A program made the position numbers and the translations under genes. From Propionibacteriaceae bacterium (GTDB taxonomy: Bacteria > Actinomycetota > Actinomycetes > Propionibacteriales > Propionibacteriaceae): a stretch of DNA of 6,922 nucleotides. Each line of letters opens with the position of its first letter. The stretch's first letter is position 1. Under the pieces are notes generated by a model that saw only the letters and a list, made by a program, of their open reading frames with translations, was not told the DNA's origin and searched no databases. Below are positions 1 to 5,567 of the stretch, piece after piece. Where the stretch lies: NCBI GenBank assembly GCA_003158895.1, contig PMLO01000021.1:12070-18991 (forward strand). Reading direction: 5' to 3'.

Positions 1-1004
1 CCCTTGATCTGCAGGCGTTCGGGCGCGGGATCGCGGTGAGGCGCGCGACCGGCTGGGTCGAGCTCGGTCTCGACCCGAGGTCGCTGATGGGAGCGCTGCA
101 CACCCCGTACGCGGACCTTCGCCAGCTCGGCGCATTCGCCCGCTGGGCGGCGCCGGCGCTGGGCTCGGTCCCGCGGCTCCTCACGGCACCGGACACGACG
201 CTCGCGGAGTCGTTCGACGCGGCCGGCTTCCACGGGCCCCTACGCAAGGAGGTCGTCGAGCCGTTCCTGACCGGAGTGCTGCTGGAGACCGCTGGGACCA
301 CGTCCGCGCGGTTCGCTCGCCTGCTCGTACGGTCGTTCGCGCTCGGTACGCCCGCCGTGCCCGCGCTCGGCATGTCCGCGATCCCCCGCCAGCTGGCGGC
401 ACTGCTGCCTCGGCCGGTCGAGCTGGAGACCCCGGTCACGAGCGTGGCCCGAGAGGGTACGGCCTGGGTGGCGCAGACGCCGCAGGGCGAGCGAGCGGCG
501 AGGATCGTCGTCGTCGCGACCGATCCGACGACGGCGGCCGGGCTCGCTCCCGTACCGGCACCCGCCATGAAAGGCGTAGCCACGTGGTGGTTCGCGGTGG
601 ACGCCGCGCCGACGGCGAGCACGTACGTGGCCGTCGATGCACGACCGAACGCTGGACCCATCATCAACACAGCCGTGATGTCCAACGTCGCGCCGAGCTA
701 CGCACCGGCCGGGCGCCACCTCGTCCAGGCGTCAGCACTCCTCGTCGACGATGTCGTCCCCTCCGAGCCGGCCGTACGCGCGCATCTGACGTCACTGTAC
801 GAACGGGACACCGCCGATTGGCAGCTGCTGACCACCCATGTGGTCCCGGACGCCCTGCCGGTGATGCCGCCGCCGCTGCTGGTGCGCAAGCAGATCCGGT
901 TCGGCGATGGCCTGTACGTGTGCGGCGACCACCGCGACACCGCCTCCATCCAAGGCGCGTTGGTATCCGGCCGCCGGACCGCCGAAGTGATCCTCGGATC
1001 GTGA
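1..1004 (+). CDS. FAD-dependent amine-oxidase/phytoene-desaturase-like oxidoreductase, 5' partial
   Basis: The reading frame is already open at the left edge (first full codon at 3) and continues to TGA at 1002-1004, giving about 333 residues of the C-terminal part of a flavoprotein. A GTG at 36 is only an internal valine; the residues before it (LDLQAFGRGIAV) read as part of the same protein. The clearest signal is the C-terminal FAD-binding segment, with FGDGLYVCGDHRDTASIQGA followed by LVSGRRTAEVIL, the usual ending of amine-oxidase/phytoene-desaturase-fold enzymes, where an Asp contacts the flavin and the small residues pack on the isoalloxazine ring. The middle (VVEPFLTGVLLE, PALGMSAIPRQLA) matches the substrate-domain layout of actinobacterial NAD(P)/FAD-dependent oxidoreductases. 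The N-terminal Rossmann GxGxxG lies outside the window. The substrate cannot be told; carotenoid-type desaturation or oxidation of an unknown amine are both possible. It converges with the next gene, with 5 bp between the stop codons. Confidence 0.85.
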   Translation, partial: LDLQAFGRGIAVRRATGWVELGLDPRSLMGALHTPYADLRQLGAFARWAAPALGSVPRLLTAPDTTLAESFDAAGFHGPLRKEVVEPFLTGVLLETAGTTSARFARLLVRSFALGTPAVPALGMSAIPRQLAALLPRPVELETPVTSVAREGTAWVAQTPQGERAARIVVVATDPTTAAGLAPVPAPAMKGVATWWFAVDAAPTASTYVAVDARPNAGPIINTAVMSNVAPSYAPAGRHLVQASALLVDDVVPSEPAVRAHLTSLYERDTADWQLLTTHVVPDALPVMPPPLLVRKQIRFGDGLYVCGDHRDTASIQGALVSGRRTAEVILGS

Positions 1005-1009
1005 GGCCC

Positions 1010-1819
1010 TCAGGGGAGCGTGATGTACGGCGCCTTGCCGGCGATGCTCGCGGACACCTTCGCCGAGGCACCCGACCCTGCGACGGCAGCGAAGCTGCGG
1101 ACCACGTCCGGGACCTCGCTCGTCGTGATCAGCGCCCAGGTCTGTACGGCTGACTCGTCCTTGAACGAGTACGACGTCACCGCCGAGTTCGTGTCGAACC
1201 AGGAGGCGACGGCGTCGAGGCTTGTGGCCTCATCCGACGTGATGGTCGGCGCCACGATCTGGGTGTCGTTGAGGTACCAGTCGATCTCGCGGATGCCCGC
1301 GGGCGGCGTCAGCTGGAGCAGCGCCGTTCCTTCGCGCAGCGAGGCAGCCGGTGCCGTACTCGTCAGATGCGCATGCACGCTGGCCACAAGGCCAGAGGCC
1401 TGCGACCAGGAGATCTCGACCGGATCCGCGTGCGCTGCGTCCGCGATGCCCAGGATGCTCGTCACCTGGTCGGCCGTGGGGAATCCGGCAGAGACCAGCA
1501 GCGTCGACGTACCGAGCGAGAACTGCGTGCTGAACTCCACCTCTTTCACACCACGAGCGCGTACGACGTCGTACACGCTCCCGACTGCTTGCCCGCGCTG
1601 CGTGGTGCTCAGGCCGGGGTCGAGCGCCACGACGCCGGAGCAGCGCGGCAGGCTGCTCACGATGGCATCGGTGAAAGCGGCGTCCTTCACACCCGCGATG
1701 CCCGGCACCTGATCGGCGAGCGCCCGGCATGCCTTCGTCTGGTCGGGATTGCCCAGCCCCTGGCATCCGCTCAGCAGCACCAGGATCAGCGCCACCAGCC
1801 CCGCCATCGCGACTCTCAC
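1010..1819 (-). CDS. Predicted secreted lipoprotein, unknown function
   Basis: This gene encodes 269 residues starting at a GTG (1817-1819), with AGGA at 1827-1830 on the coding strand 7 nt upstream, which favours this start over the ATG four codons in. The N-terminus is a type II signal peptide: a short basic start, a hydrophobic core (about residues 5-16) and the lipobox LLSGC, with Cys19 as the predicted lipidated residue. The mature protein should therefore be anchored to the outer face of the cytoplasmic membrane. It has two further cysteines (Cys31 in KACRAL and Cys59 in PRCSG), possibly a disulfide. The remainder is rich in Ala, Ser, Thr and Val with no motif I recognise, so no enzymatic role is assigned. 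It is transcribed away from the repeat-rich intergenic stretch and ends tail to tail with the oxidoreductase. GTAC frequency and codon use match the flanking actinobacterial genes. Confidence 0.8.
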   Translation of the reverse strand: MRVAMAGLVALILVLLSGCQGLGNPDQTKACRALADQVPGIAGVKDAAFTDAIVSSLPRCSGVVALDPGLSTTQRGQAVGSVYDVVRARGVKEVEFSTQFSLGTSTLLVSAGFPTADQVTSILGIADAAHADPVEISWSQASGLVASVHAHLTSTAPAASLREGTALLQLTPPAGIREIDWYLNDTQIVAPTITSDEATSLDAVASWFDTNSAVTSYSFKDESAVQTWALITTSEVPDVVRSFAAVAGSGASAKVSASIAGKAPYITLP

Positions 1820-1861
1820 GGTTCGATCCTATGGCTCCCCCGTCAGACCACCTCTGGACAC

Positions 1862-1924
1862 CGACGAGGAGTCACGACGCGCCGAGAGTCGCAGAGAACC
1901 CGTGCAATTACTGGCCCCTCGACG
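1862..1924. repeat. Hairpin repeat element, copy A
   Basis: The ends of this ~60 bp element are imperfect inverted repeats: CGACGAGGAGTCA (1862-1874) against TGGCCCCTCGACG (1912-1924), 10 of 13 positions complementary by strict pairing and one more as a wobble. The segment between the arms differs almost entirely from that of copy B, while the arms are conserved. Copy B starts exactly 84 bp later. Conserved arms around a diverged core look like a stem-loop element rather than a coding repeat. Confidence 0.65.
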
Positions 1925-1946
1925 CGGGAGTGGACCCCGGCTCGAT

Positions 1947-2008
1947 GTCGAGGAGTCACGACACGCCAACGCTCGCGAGCAGCCGGCGCCGTTCGTGGCC
2001 CCTCGACG
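1947..2008. repeat. Hairpin repeat element, copy B
   Basis: This second copy repeats CGAGGAGTCACGAC (1949-1962, identical to 1865-1878) and TGGCCCCTCGACG (1996-2008, identical to 1912-1924); both blocks are shifted by exactly 84 bp. Its arms pair better than those of copy A: 1947-1961 against 1993-2007 gives 13 of 15 complementary positions, with one of the two exceptions a G-U wobble. The loop includes the perfect 10-bp palindrome GCTCGCGAGC (1971-1980). Confidence 0.65.
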
Positions 2009-2025
2009 ATGAGGCGGGAGGCGCA

Positions 2026-2196
2026 GTACGTGCTGCACTGCGCAGCCTAGGAGGATCCATGCACCGCCCCCAGCCACCCGCAGGTCTCGGAGGAATCCCC
2101 AGGACTCCCGAACGGCCGCAGATCTCGAAGAGCATGCGTAGGACTCCCGGACCGTCCGCCGCCCCCAGCCACGACAGCGCGCAGTGCAGCACGTAC
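2026..2196. repeat. 18-bp perfect inverted repeat flanking the 38-bp units
   Basis: GTACGTGCTGCACTGCGC at 2026-2043 is the exact reverse complement of GCGCAGTGCAGCACGTAC at 2179-2196; 135 bp separate the arms. The left arm also lies inside a small local hairpin (GCGCAGT at 2021-2027 with ACTGCGC at 2037-2043). The right arm overlaps the start of the 37-bp tandem repeat, so the two repeat families share sequence. Confidence 0.75.
2042..2157. repeat. Three degenerate 38-bp tandem units
   Basis: Units begin with GCAG at 2042, 2080 and 2118, a spacing of exactly 38 bp each time. Units 1 and 2 share a GGAGGATCC-like core (GGAGGA, then ATCC). Units 2 and 3 share TCTCG and the 10-mer AGGACTCCCG (2101-2110, 2140-2149). 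The tail of unit 1, CCGCCCCCAGCCAC (2064-2077), recurs just after unit 3 (2159-2172), as though modules had been shuffled. Similarity is partial, so these are old or fast-diverging copies. Confidence 0.55.
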
Positions 2197-2251
2197 GGAG
2201 CCTCACGCCGGGTACGCCGCGTGCAGCACGCACGGAGCCTCACGCCGGGTA
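2184..2251. repeat. 37-bp near-perfect tandem duplication
   Basis: The 31 bases at 2184-2214 are repeated at 2221-2251 with one difference (T to C in GTGCAGCACGTACGG). The period is 37 bp and the six bases after the shared block differ. The high identity compared with the neighbouring 38-bp units suggests a recent duplication. Each unit carries GCAG followed by GGAGCC, a pattern resembling the GCAG...GGAG core of the upstream units. Confidence 0.85.
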
Positions 2252-2337
2252 AGGCGGGCGCGTCGAAGGTGACGACAAACGACACGTGCCCGGCTGGCGA
2301 ACCCGGCAGGGTCGCGCGTGGCCCGTGCCCTAGCCTC

Positions 2338-2353
2338 GCCCCCGAGAGGGGGC
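2338..2353 (+). promoter_or_regulatory. RBS-containing hairpin with GAGA tetraloop before the BenE gene
   Basis: GCCCCC (2338-2343), GAGA (2344-2347) and GGGGGC (2348-2353) form a perfect 6-bp G/C stem closed by a GNRA-type tetraloop. The 3' arm is the purine run that would serve as Shine-Dalgarno for the ATG at 2357, four bases away. In RNA this stem would hide the ribosome binding site, so translation may depend on upstream elements or on melting. A structural role by chance in GC-rich DNA cannot be excluded. Confidence 0.5.
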
Positions 2354-2356
2354 AGG

Positions 2357-3517
2357 ATGCGAACACTGCTGGCGGACCGTCACACGTACGTGGCGGGTCT
2401 GGTCACCGCGATCGTCGGGTTCACGAGCGCGTTCGCGGTCGTCCTCACCGGCCTTCGGACGATGGGAGCCACCCCCGTACAGGCGGCATCGGGTCTCGCC
2501 GCCCTCTGCCTCACGATGGGCATCGCGACGATCCTGCTCGCTGGGCGCTACCGGATCCCGATCACGATCGCGTGGTCGACGCCGGGAGCGGCCCTGCTCG
2601 CGGCGAGCCCGACACCTGCCGGCGGGTGGCCGACTGCCATCGGCGCGTTCGTCGTAACGGGCCTGCTGATCGTGGCGACCGCGGCGATTCCCGCACTCGG
2701 CACACTGATCGCGCGGATCCCCACGTCGATCGCGCAGGCGATGCTGGCCGGGGTCATCGTGCCGCTCTGCCTGAAGCCCGTCACTGCGACAGCAACCTCG
2801 TTCAGCCTGATGTGGCCGATCCTGCTCGCCTGGGTGGTCGTACTGCTCTTCGCGCCCCGCTGGGCGACCCCGGCCGCGATCGCCGCGGCGTTCGTCGTCA
2901 CCCTGCTGCACCTCACGACCGCCCCGCAGATCTCCATCGGGTTCTCCCTTGTCGCGCCGCACTTCTCCTGGCAGGCGATGGTCGGCATCGCGGTCCCGTT
3001 GTGGCTCGTGACGATGGCGTCGCAGAACGTACCGGGGGTGGCTGTGCTGAAGTCCTTCGGGTACGAGACGCCGTGGCGCCCGGCGCTGCTCACGACAGGG
3101 ATCGGTACGGTCATCGGCGCGTTCGCCGGAGGTCACGCGATCTGTATGGCCGCGATCAGCGCGGCCCTCGCGGCCGGGCACGACGCCGGACCCGACACCT
3201 CCCGCCGGTGGAAGGCGGCGATGACGACCGGGGTCCTATACGTGTTCCTCGCCGCCGGCGCCGGCGTCATCACGGCGATCGTCCTCGCGGCCCCGGGCGC
3301 CCTGCTCCCGGCCGCAGCCGGCTTGGCGCTCATCGGCACCCTCGCCGGCAGCATCCAGCAGGCGCTCGACGACGCCCCGGGCCGCCTGCCCGCCGCGGTG
3401 ACGTTCCTCGTTGCCGCGTCCGGCATCACCGTGTTCGGCATCGGCGGCGCGTTCTGGGCCCTGCTCGTCGGCGTACTGCTGCGGCTCATCCTGGTCCGCC
3501 ACCGCCCGACGGCATGA
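2357..3517 (+). CDS. benE: BenE family benzoate/H+ symporter-like transporter
   Basis: This gene encodes 386 residues, the usual BenE length, from the ATG at 2357, which follows a purine-rich ribosome binding site; an upstream in-frame GTG at 2318 would add 13 residues without family resemblance. It is an integral cytoplasmic-membrane protein with about 12 hydrophobic segments. Family hallmarks are TIAWSTPGAALL (residues 70-81), MASQNVPGVAVLKSFGY (220-236) and FAGGHAICMAAISAA (256-270), corresponding to the conserved TPG, ASQN-PG and GGH motifs of BenE/UraA-like transporters. Characterised members import benzoate with protons, but many actinobacterial homologues have unknown substrates and no benzoate catabolic genes are nearby. 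It is followed 7 bp downstream by a small kinase and is probably cotranscribed with it. Composition matches the left block. Confidence 0.9.
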   Translation: MRTLLADRHTYVAGLVTAIVGFTSAFAVVLTGLRTMGATPVQAASGLAALCLTMGIATILLAGRYRIPITIAWSTPGAALLAASPTPAGGWPTAIGAFVVTGLLIVATAAIPALGTLIARIPTSIAQAMLAGVIVPLCLKPVTATATSFSLMWPILLAWVVVLLFAPRWATPAAIAAAFVVTLLHLTTAPQISIGFSLVAPHFSWQAMVGIAVPLWLVTMASQNVPGVAVLKSFGYETPWRPALLTTGIGTVIGAFAGGHAICMAAISAALAAGHDAGPDTSRRWKAAMTTGVLYVFLAAGAGVITAIVLAAPGALLPAAAGLALIGTLAGSIQQALDDAPGRLPAAVTFLVAASGITVFGIGGAFWALLVGVLLRLILVRHRPTA

Positions 3518-3524
3518 TGGAGCC

Positions 3525-4277
3525 GTGGACGAGATCGAGCTCGCGGGCGGCGGGATCAACAGGGTCGTACAGATCGGGGACGCGGTGCATCGGCCCGGCG
3601 CTCCGTGGAGCCCTGCGATGCGGGAGCTGCTGCCCCTGCTCCACAGCGAGGGACTCCCCGTACCGGCATGGCGCGGTACGGACGATGCTGGACGCGACGT
3701 GCTCGACTACCTGCCCGGCGAGGTGGGGCATTACCCCTTGTCAGAGGCGGTACGAAGCGAGGCTGCACTCGTCTCGGCCGCGCGGCTGCTGCGGCGCTTC
3801 CATGACGTCTCCGCACCGCTCGTGGCCCGAGACCTCCCCTGGCAGCTGGCGCCGCTGCCCGATGCCGAGGTCATCGTCCACGGCGACTACGCCCCGTACA
3901 ACCTGGTCTTCTCCGGCGAACAGGTGGTCGGGATCTTCGACTTCGACTACGCGCGGCCTGGCCCGCGGACGTACGACCTGTCGTACGCGCTGTACCGCTT
4001 CGCGCCGCTCGGGAGCGGCGATGACCTGTGGGGCACGATCCCCGAGCGGGCGGCACGGGTGCGTCTGTTCTGCGAGTCGTACGGGCTCGACGCGTGCGAC
4101 GTCGCGGAGACGGTGACGGCTGTCGTGCCGAGGTTGCTCGGCCACGTCTCGTACATGCGCGAGGAGGCCGCCGCCGGCAATGAGGCGTTCGCCCGGCACA
4201 TCGCGGAAGGACACGCAGAGCTGTACGAGCGGGACGCCGCGTACGTTGTCGTGCACCTCGCCGACTTCGGCGCCTGA
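3525..4277 (+). CDS. Aminoglycoside phosphotransferase (APH)-family small-molecule kinase
   Basis: This gene encodes 250 residues from the GTG at 3525, which gives the normal family N-terminus (DEIELAGGGINRVVQIGDAV); in-frame sequence further upstream belongs to the end of the transporter gene. GGAG lies only 2 nt before this GTG, so translation may be coupled to the preceding stop at 3515-3517. Catalytic motifs are plain: HGDYAPYN (residues 119-126) is the Brenner-type loop with Asp121 as predicted base and Asn126 as metal ligand, and IFDFDYA (137-143) supplies the metal-binding Asp139. The nucleotide loop is LAGGGINRVVQIGD near the N-terminus. The fold phosphorylates hydroxyls of aminoglycosides, choline, homoserine, sugars and similar substrates; which applies here is unknown, and resistance should not be assumed. 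Its closeness to a transporter suggests linked uptake and phosphorylation, but that is inference. Confidence 0.87.
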   Translation: MDEIELAGGGINRVVQIGDAVHRPGAPWSPAMRELLPLLHSEGLPVPAWRGTDDAGRDVLDYLPGEVGHYPLSEAVRSEAALVSAARLLRRFHDVSAPLVARDLPWQLAPLPDAEVIVHGDYAPYNLVFSGEQVVGIFDFDYARPGPRTYDLSYALYRFAPLGSGDDLWGTIPERAARVRLFCESYGLDACDVAETVTAVVPRLLGHVSYMREEAAAGNEAFARHIAEGHAELYERDAAYVVVHLADFGA

Positions 4278-4278
4278 C

Positions 4279-4605
4279 TCAGCCCCTGCGGGCGAGTGCC
4301 GCGTCGATGCGCTTGCGGAGCGCAGGTTTCGGCTGTGCACCGATGACCGTGTCGACGACCTTCCCGCCATCCATGACGAGCATCATCGGGATGCTGCGGG
4401 CCTGGTAGCGCTGCGCGATGACCGGCGACTGGTCGACGTCGACCTTGACCACCTTGATCGTGCCGGCCAGCTCACGGCTGAGGGTCTCGAGGATCGGCGC
4501 GACCATCCGGCAGGGACCGCACCACGGCGCCCACCAGTCCACGAGGACGATCCCCTGCTTGACGGTGCTGTCAAAGTTGCTTTGGGTAAGCGCTGTGGTT
4601 GCCAT
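4279..4605 (-). CDS. trxA: Thioredoxin
   Basis: This gene encodes 108 residues, the standard length of classical thioredoxin, a cytoplasmic dithiol reductant recharged by thioredoxin reductase. The ATG at 4603-4605 is preceded on the coding strand by GAAAGGA (4614-4620) with 8 nt spacing; an in-frame ATG at 4671 would run through the palindrome and adds nothing family-like. The active site is WCGPC (residues 28-32), preceded by VDWWAP with the buried Asp23, and the cis-proline is Pro73 in SIPMML. The residue after cis-Pro is Met rather than the usual Thr. The first ~14 codons are visibly less GC-rich than the rest, and the gene has no GTAC although the left block averages one per 110 bp. It ends 1 bp from the kinase stop codon, tail to tail. 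Whether it belongs to the left genome or to an inserted segment is uncertain. Confidence 0.93.
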   Translation of the reverse strand: MATTALTQSNFDSTVKQGIVLVDWWAPWCGPCRMVAPILETLSRELAGTIKVVKVDVDQSPVIAQRYQARSIPMMLVMDGGKVVDTVIGAQPKPALRKRIDAALARRG

Positions 4606-4626
4606 GGGAATTGTCCTTTCACCTGC

Positions 4627-4708
4627 TTGGAGCCAGCTCGCGGGAAAAGGATTCACCGAATGGGGTGGCAACCACCCGCGTATCCTTTTCGCCAGCCCGT
4701 GGCTCCAA
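4627..4708. repeat. 82-bp nested imperfect palindrome between trxA and the rhodanese remnant
   Basis: The outer arms TTGGAGCCA (4627-4635) and TGGCTCCAA (4700-4708) are perfectly complementary, as are the inner arms GAAAAGGAT (4644-4652) and ATCCTTTTC (4682-4690). The central hairpin has stem GGGTGG/CCACCC around CAA (4663-4677). Stems are separated by unpaired 8 and 9 nt segments. It lies in the trxA leader, and in front of the remnant on the other strand. It could be an operator, a leader-RNA structure, a small mobile-element end or a recombination site; no T-run follows, so it is not a typical terminator. Confidence 0.7.
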
Positions 4709-4728
4709 CCAGCAGACGCCCAAGAACG

Positions 4729-4884
4729 GAGGTTGCCAAAATCGACAAGATGAAACCCGTCCTGCTCTTCTGCCGCAGCGGCAACGCCCTCAAGGTCCTG
4801 CGCGAGCAGGGCTTCACCCTAGCCAAGCACATGGATGGTGGCATCAACGCCTGGCAAGCCGCCGGGCTACCCGTCACGAAATAG
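4729..4884 (+). pseudogene. Rhodanese-like sulfurtransferase, C-terminal half only
   Basis: From about 4729 the frame reads EVAKIDKMKPVLLFCRSGN and then ALKVLREQGFTLAKHMDGG plus INAWQAAGLPVTK, ending at TAG 4882-4884. This is the second half of a single-domain rhodanese: the strand leading into the active cysteine, the CRSG loop, and the C-terminal GGINAWQAAGLPV signature. The N-terminal half (the DVR and GHIPGA region) is missing in all three frames upstream, where the palindrome lies instead. The family loop normally reads CRSGNRS followed by two or so residues before AL; here CRSGN goes straight to AL, as if four codons were deleted in frame, including the loop Arg. An ATG at 4750 with GGAGG at 4728-4732 could translate a 44-residue peptide, but it could not form a rhodanese fold. 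It ends 6 bp from the stop of the opposing outer-membrane gene. Confidence 0.75.
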
Positions 4885-4890
4885 GACGGG

Positions 4891-5547
4891 CTAGAGCATG
4901 AACGACGCGCCGATGGCCACGGTCGGGTAGCCGATCCGACCGGTCAGGGTGACGCGGCTCCCGAGCTGAACCCGCCCGCCCACGTAGGCGGCGGGACTGA
5001 CGTTGAACCCGTGACTGCCGAGATAGTAGAAATCCACCCCCGGCTCGCCGAACGCGGAGAAGTGCCGTGTCAGCCAGAAGTTCCACTGCAGGACCACGGG
5101 CACGAAGAAGTAATTGTAGGTGCCGCCGTTCGACGTCACCTCGGTGCAGATCGAGGTGCCGTTGGGGCCGGGCTCGAAATGCAGGCACTGGTCGCGATAG
5201 CCGTTGATGGCCCACGACCCCGTGTAGTGGCCGATGTCCAACCCGAAACCCACCGCCACCGAGTCGTTGACGTTTCTGAGGAATCCATCCGGAAGAATCA
5301 CGACGCTGCCCCGGACGCCGATGCCCACCCCCGATCCGTATCCCGGACCGGGTGGCGCCGTGCCGAACACCAGGTGCGGCTCCAGCTCGAATTCGTACCC
5401 GATGGGCGTGCGCCAGTCGCGGATGATCACCTGCTCGTAGGCGTGGGCGCCTCTGGCGAGCAGCAGCAACCCCACGACGAGAAACGTGACGAACGCGGCA
5501 ACCTGCCGGCGGCGAAGAGAGGAGCGAATGAGCGGTGGGGATGTCAT
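4891..5547 (-). CDS. Small outer-membrane beta-barrel protein (myxobacterial/deltaproteobacterial type)
   Basis: This gene encodes 218 residues from the ATG at 5545-5547, with AAAGGAG (5559-5565, coding strand) 11 nt upstream. A Sec signal peptide is evident: basic stretch RRR (residues 12-14), hydrophobic core to about residue 30, and probable cleavage after AHA (34-36). The mature part alternates polar and hydrophobic residues with many Gly and aromatic residues, as in beta strands, and ends on hydrophobic residues (VAIGASFML). The segment GVGIGVRGSVVILPDGFL then NVNDSVAVGFGLD resembles a recurring family of short outer-membrane proteins in myxobacteria, where FRASIPI and INNSVAISFG type stretches are usual; this is from memory of the family. 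Cys121 and Cys134 could form a loop disulfide. Its start lies 20 bp after the stop of the cysteine-rich lipoprotein, so both are probably one transcript. No transport function is assigned. Confidence 0.75.
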   Translation of the reverse strand: MTSPPLIRSSLRRRQVAAFVTFLVVGLLLLARGAHAYEQVIIRDWRTPIGYEFELEPHLVFGTAPPGPGYGSGVGIGVRGSVVILPDGFLRNVNDSVAVGFGLDIGHYTGSWAINGYRDQCLHFEPGPNGTSICTEVTSNGGTYNYFFVPVVLQWNFWLTRHFSAFGEPGVDFYYLGSHGFNVSPAAYVGGRVQLGSRVTLTGRIGYPTVAIGASFML

Positions 5548-5567
5548 CGTGATCGGTGCTCCTTTGC

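Larger units (their letters stand above)
1820..2356. other. 537-bp gene-free region with clustered degenerate repeats
   Basis: This is the divergent intergenic region between the lipoprotein (leftward) and the BenE transporter (rightward), so it must hold both promoters. I could not identify convincing -10/-35 boxes. Reading frames stay open across it on both strands, as expected in GC-rich DNA, but none has family resemblance. The repeat periods of 38 and 37 bp are not multiples of three, which argues against a repetitive protein. The repeats occupy roughly 1862-2251 and are listed separately; 2252-2337 holds nothing I recognise. Confidence 0.7.

Noticed and set aside
1002..1012. TGAGGCCCTCA palindrome as a bidirectional terminator
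   Set aside because: The stem is only 5 bp with a one-base centre, so it cannot form a hairpin, and no T-run is present.
2042..2251. CRISPR-like array, because of 37-38 bp units
   Set aside because: Units are directly adjacent with no spacers between conserved repeats, and no cas genes are present.
1829..2366. Minus-strand open frames across the repeat island, with a 28-residue repeat
   Set aside because: The 84-bp period preserves frame, but the adjoining 38- and 37-bp repeats do not, and the peptide has Cys/Arg-rich composition with no start context; more likely noncoding.
1729..4116. Very long open frame of nearly 800 codons on the plus strand
   Set aside because: It overlaps the BenE and kinase genes out of frame, is dominated by Arg, Pro and His, and has no family resemblance; it is a side effect of high GC.
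4606..4671. N-terminal extension of the thioredoxin to the ATG at 4671
   Set aside because: The extension crosses the palindrome, has no family match, and the downstream ATG has a well-spaced ribosome binding site.
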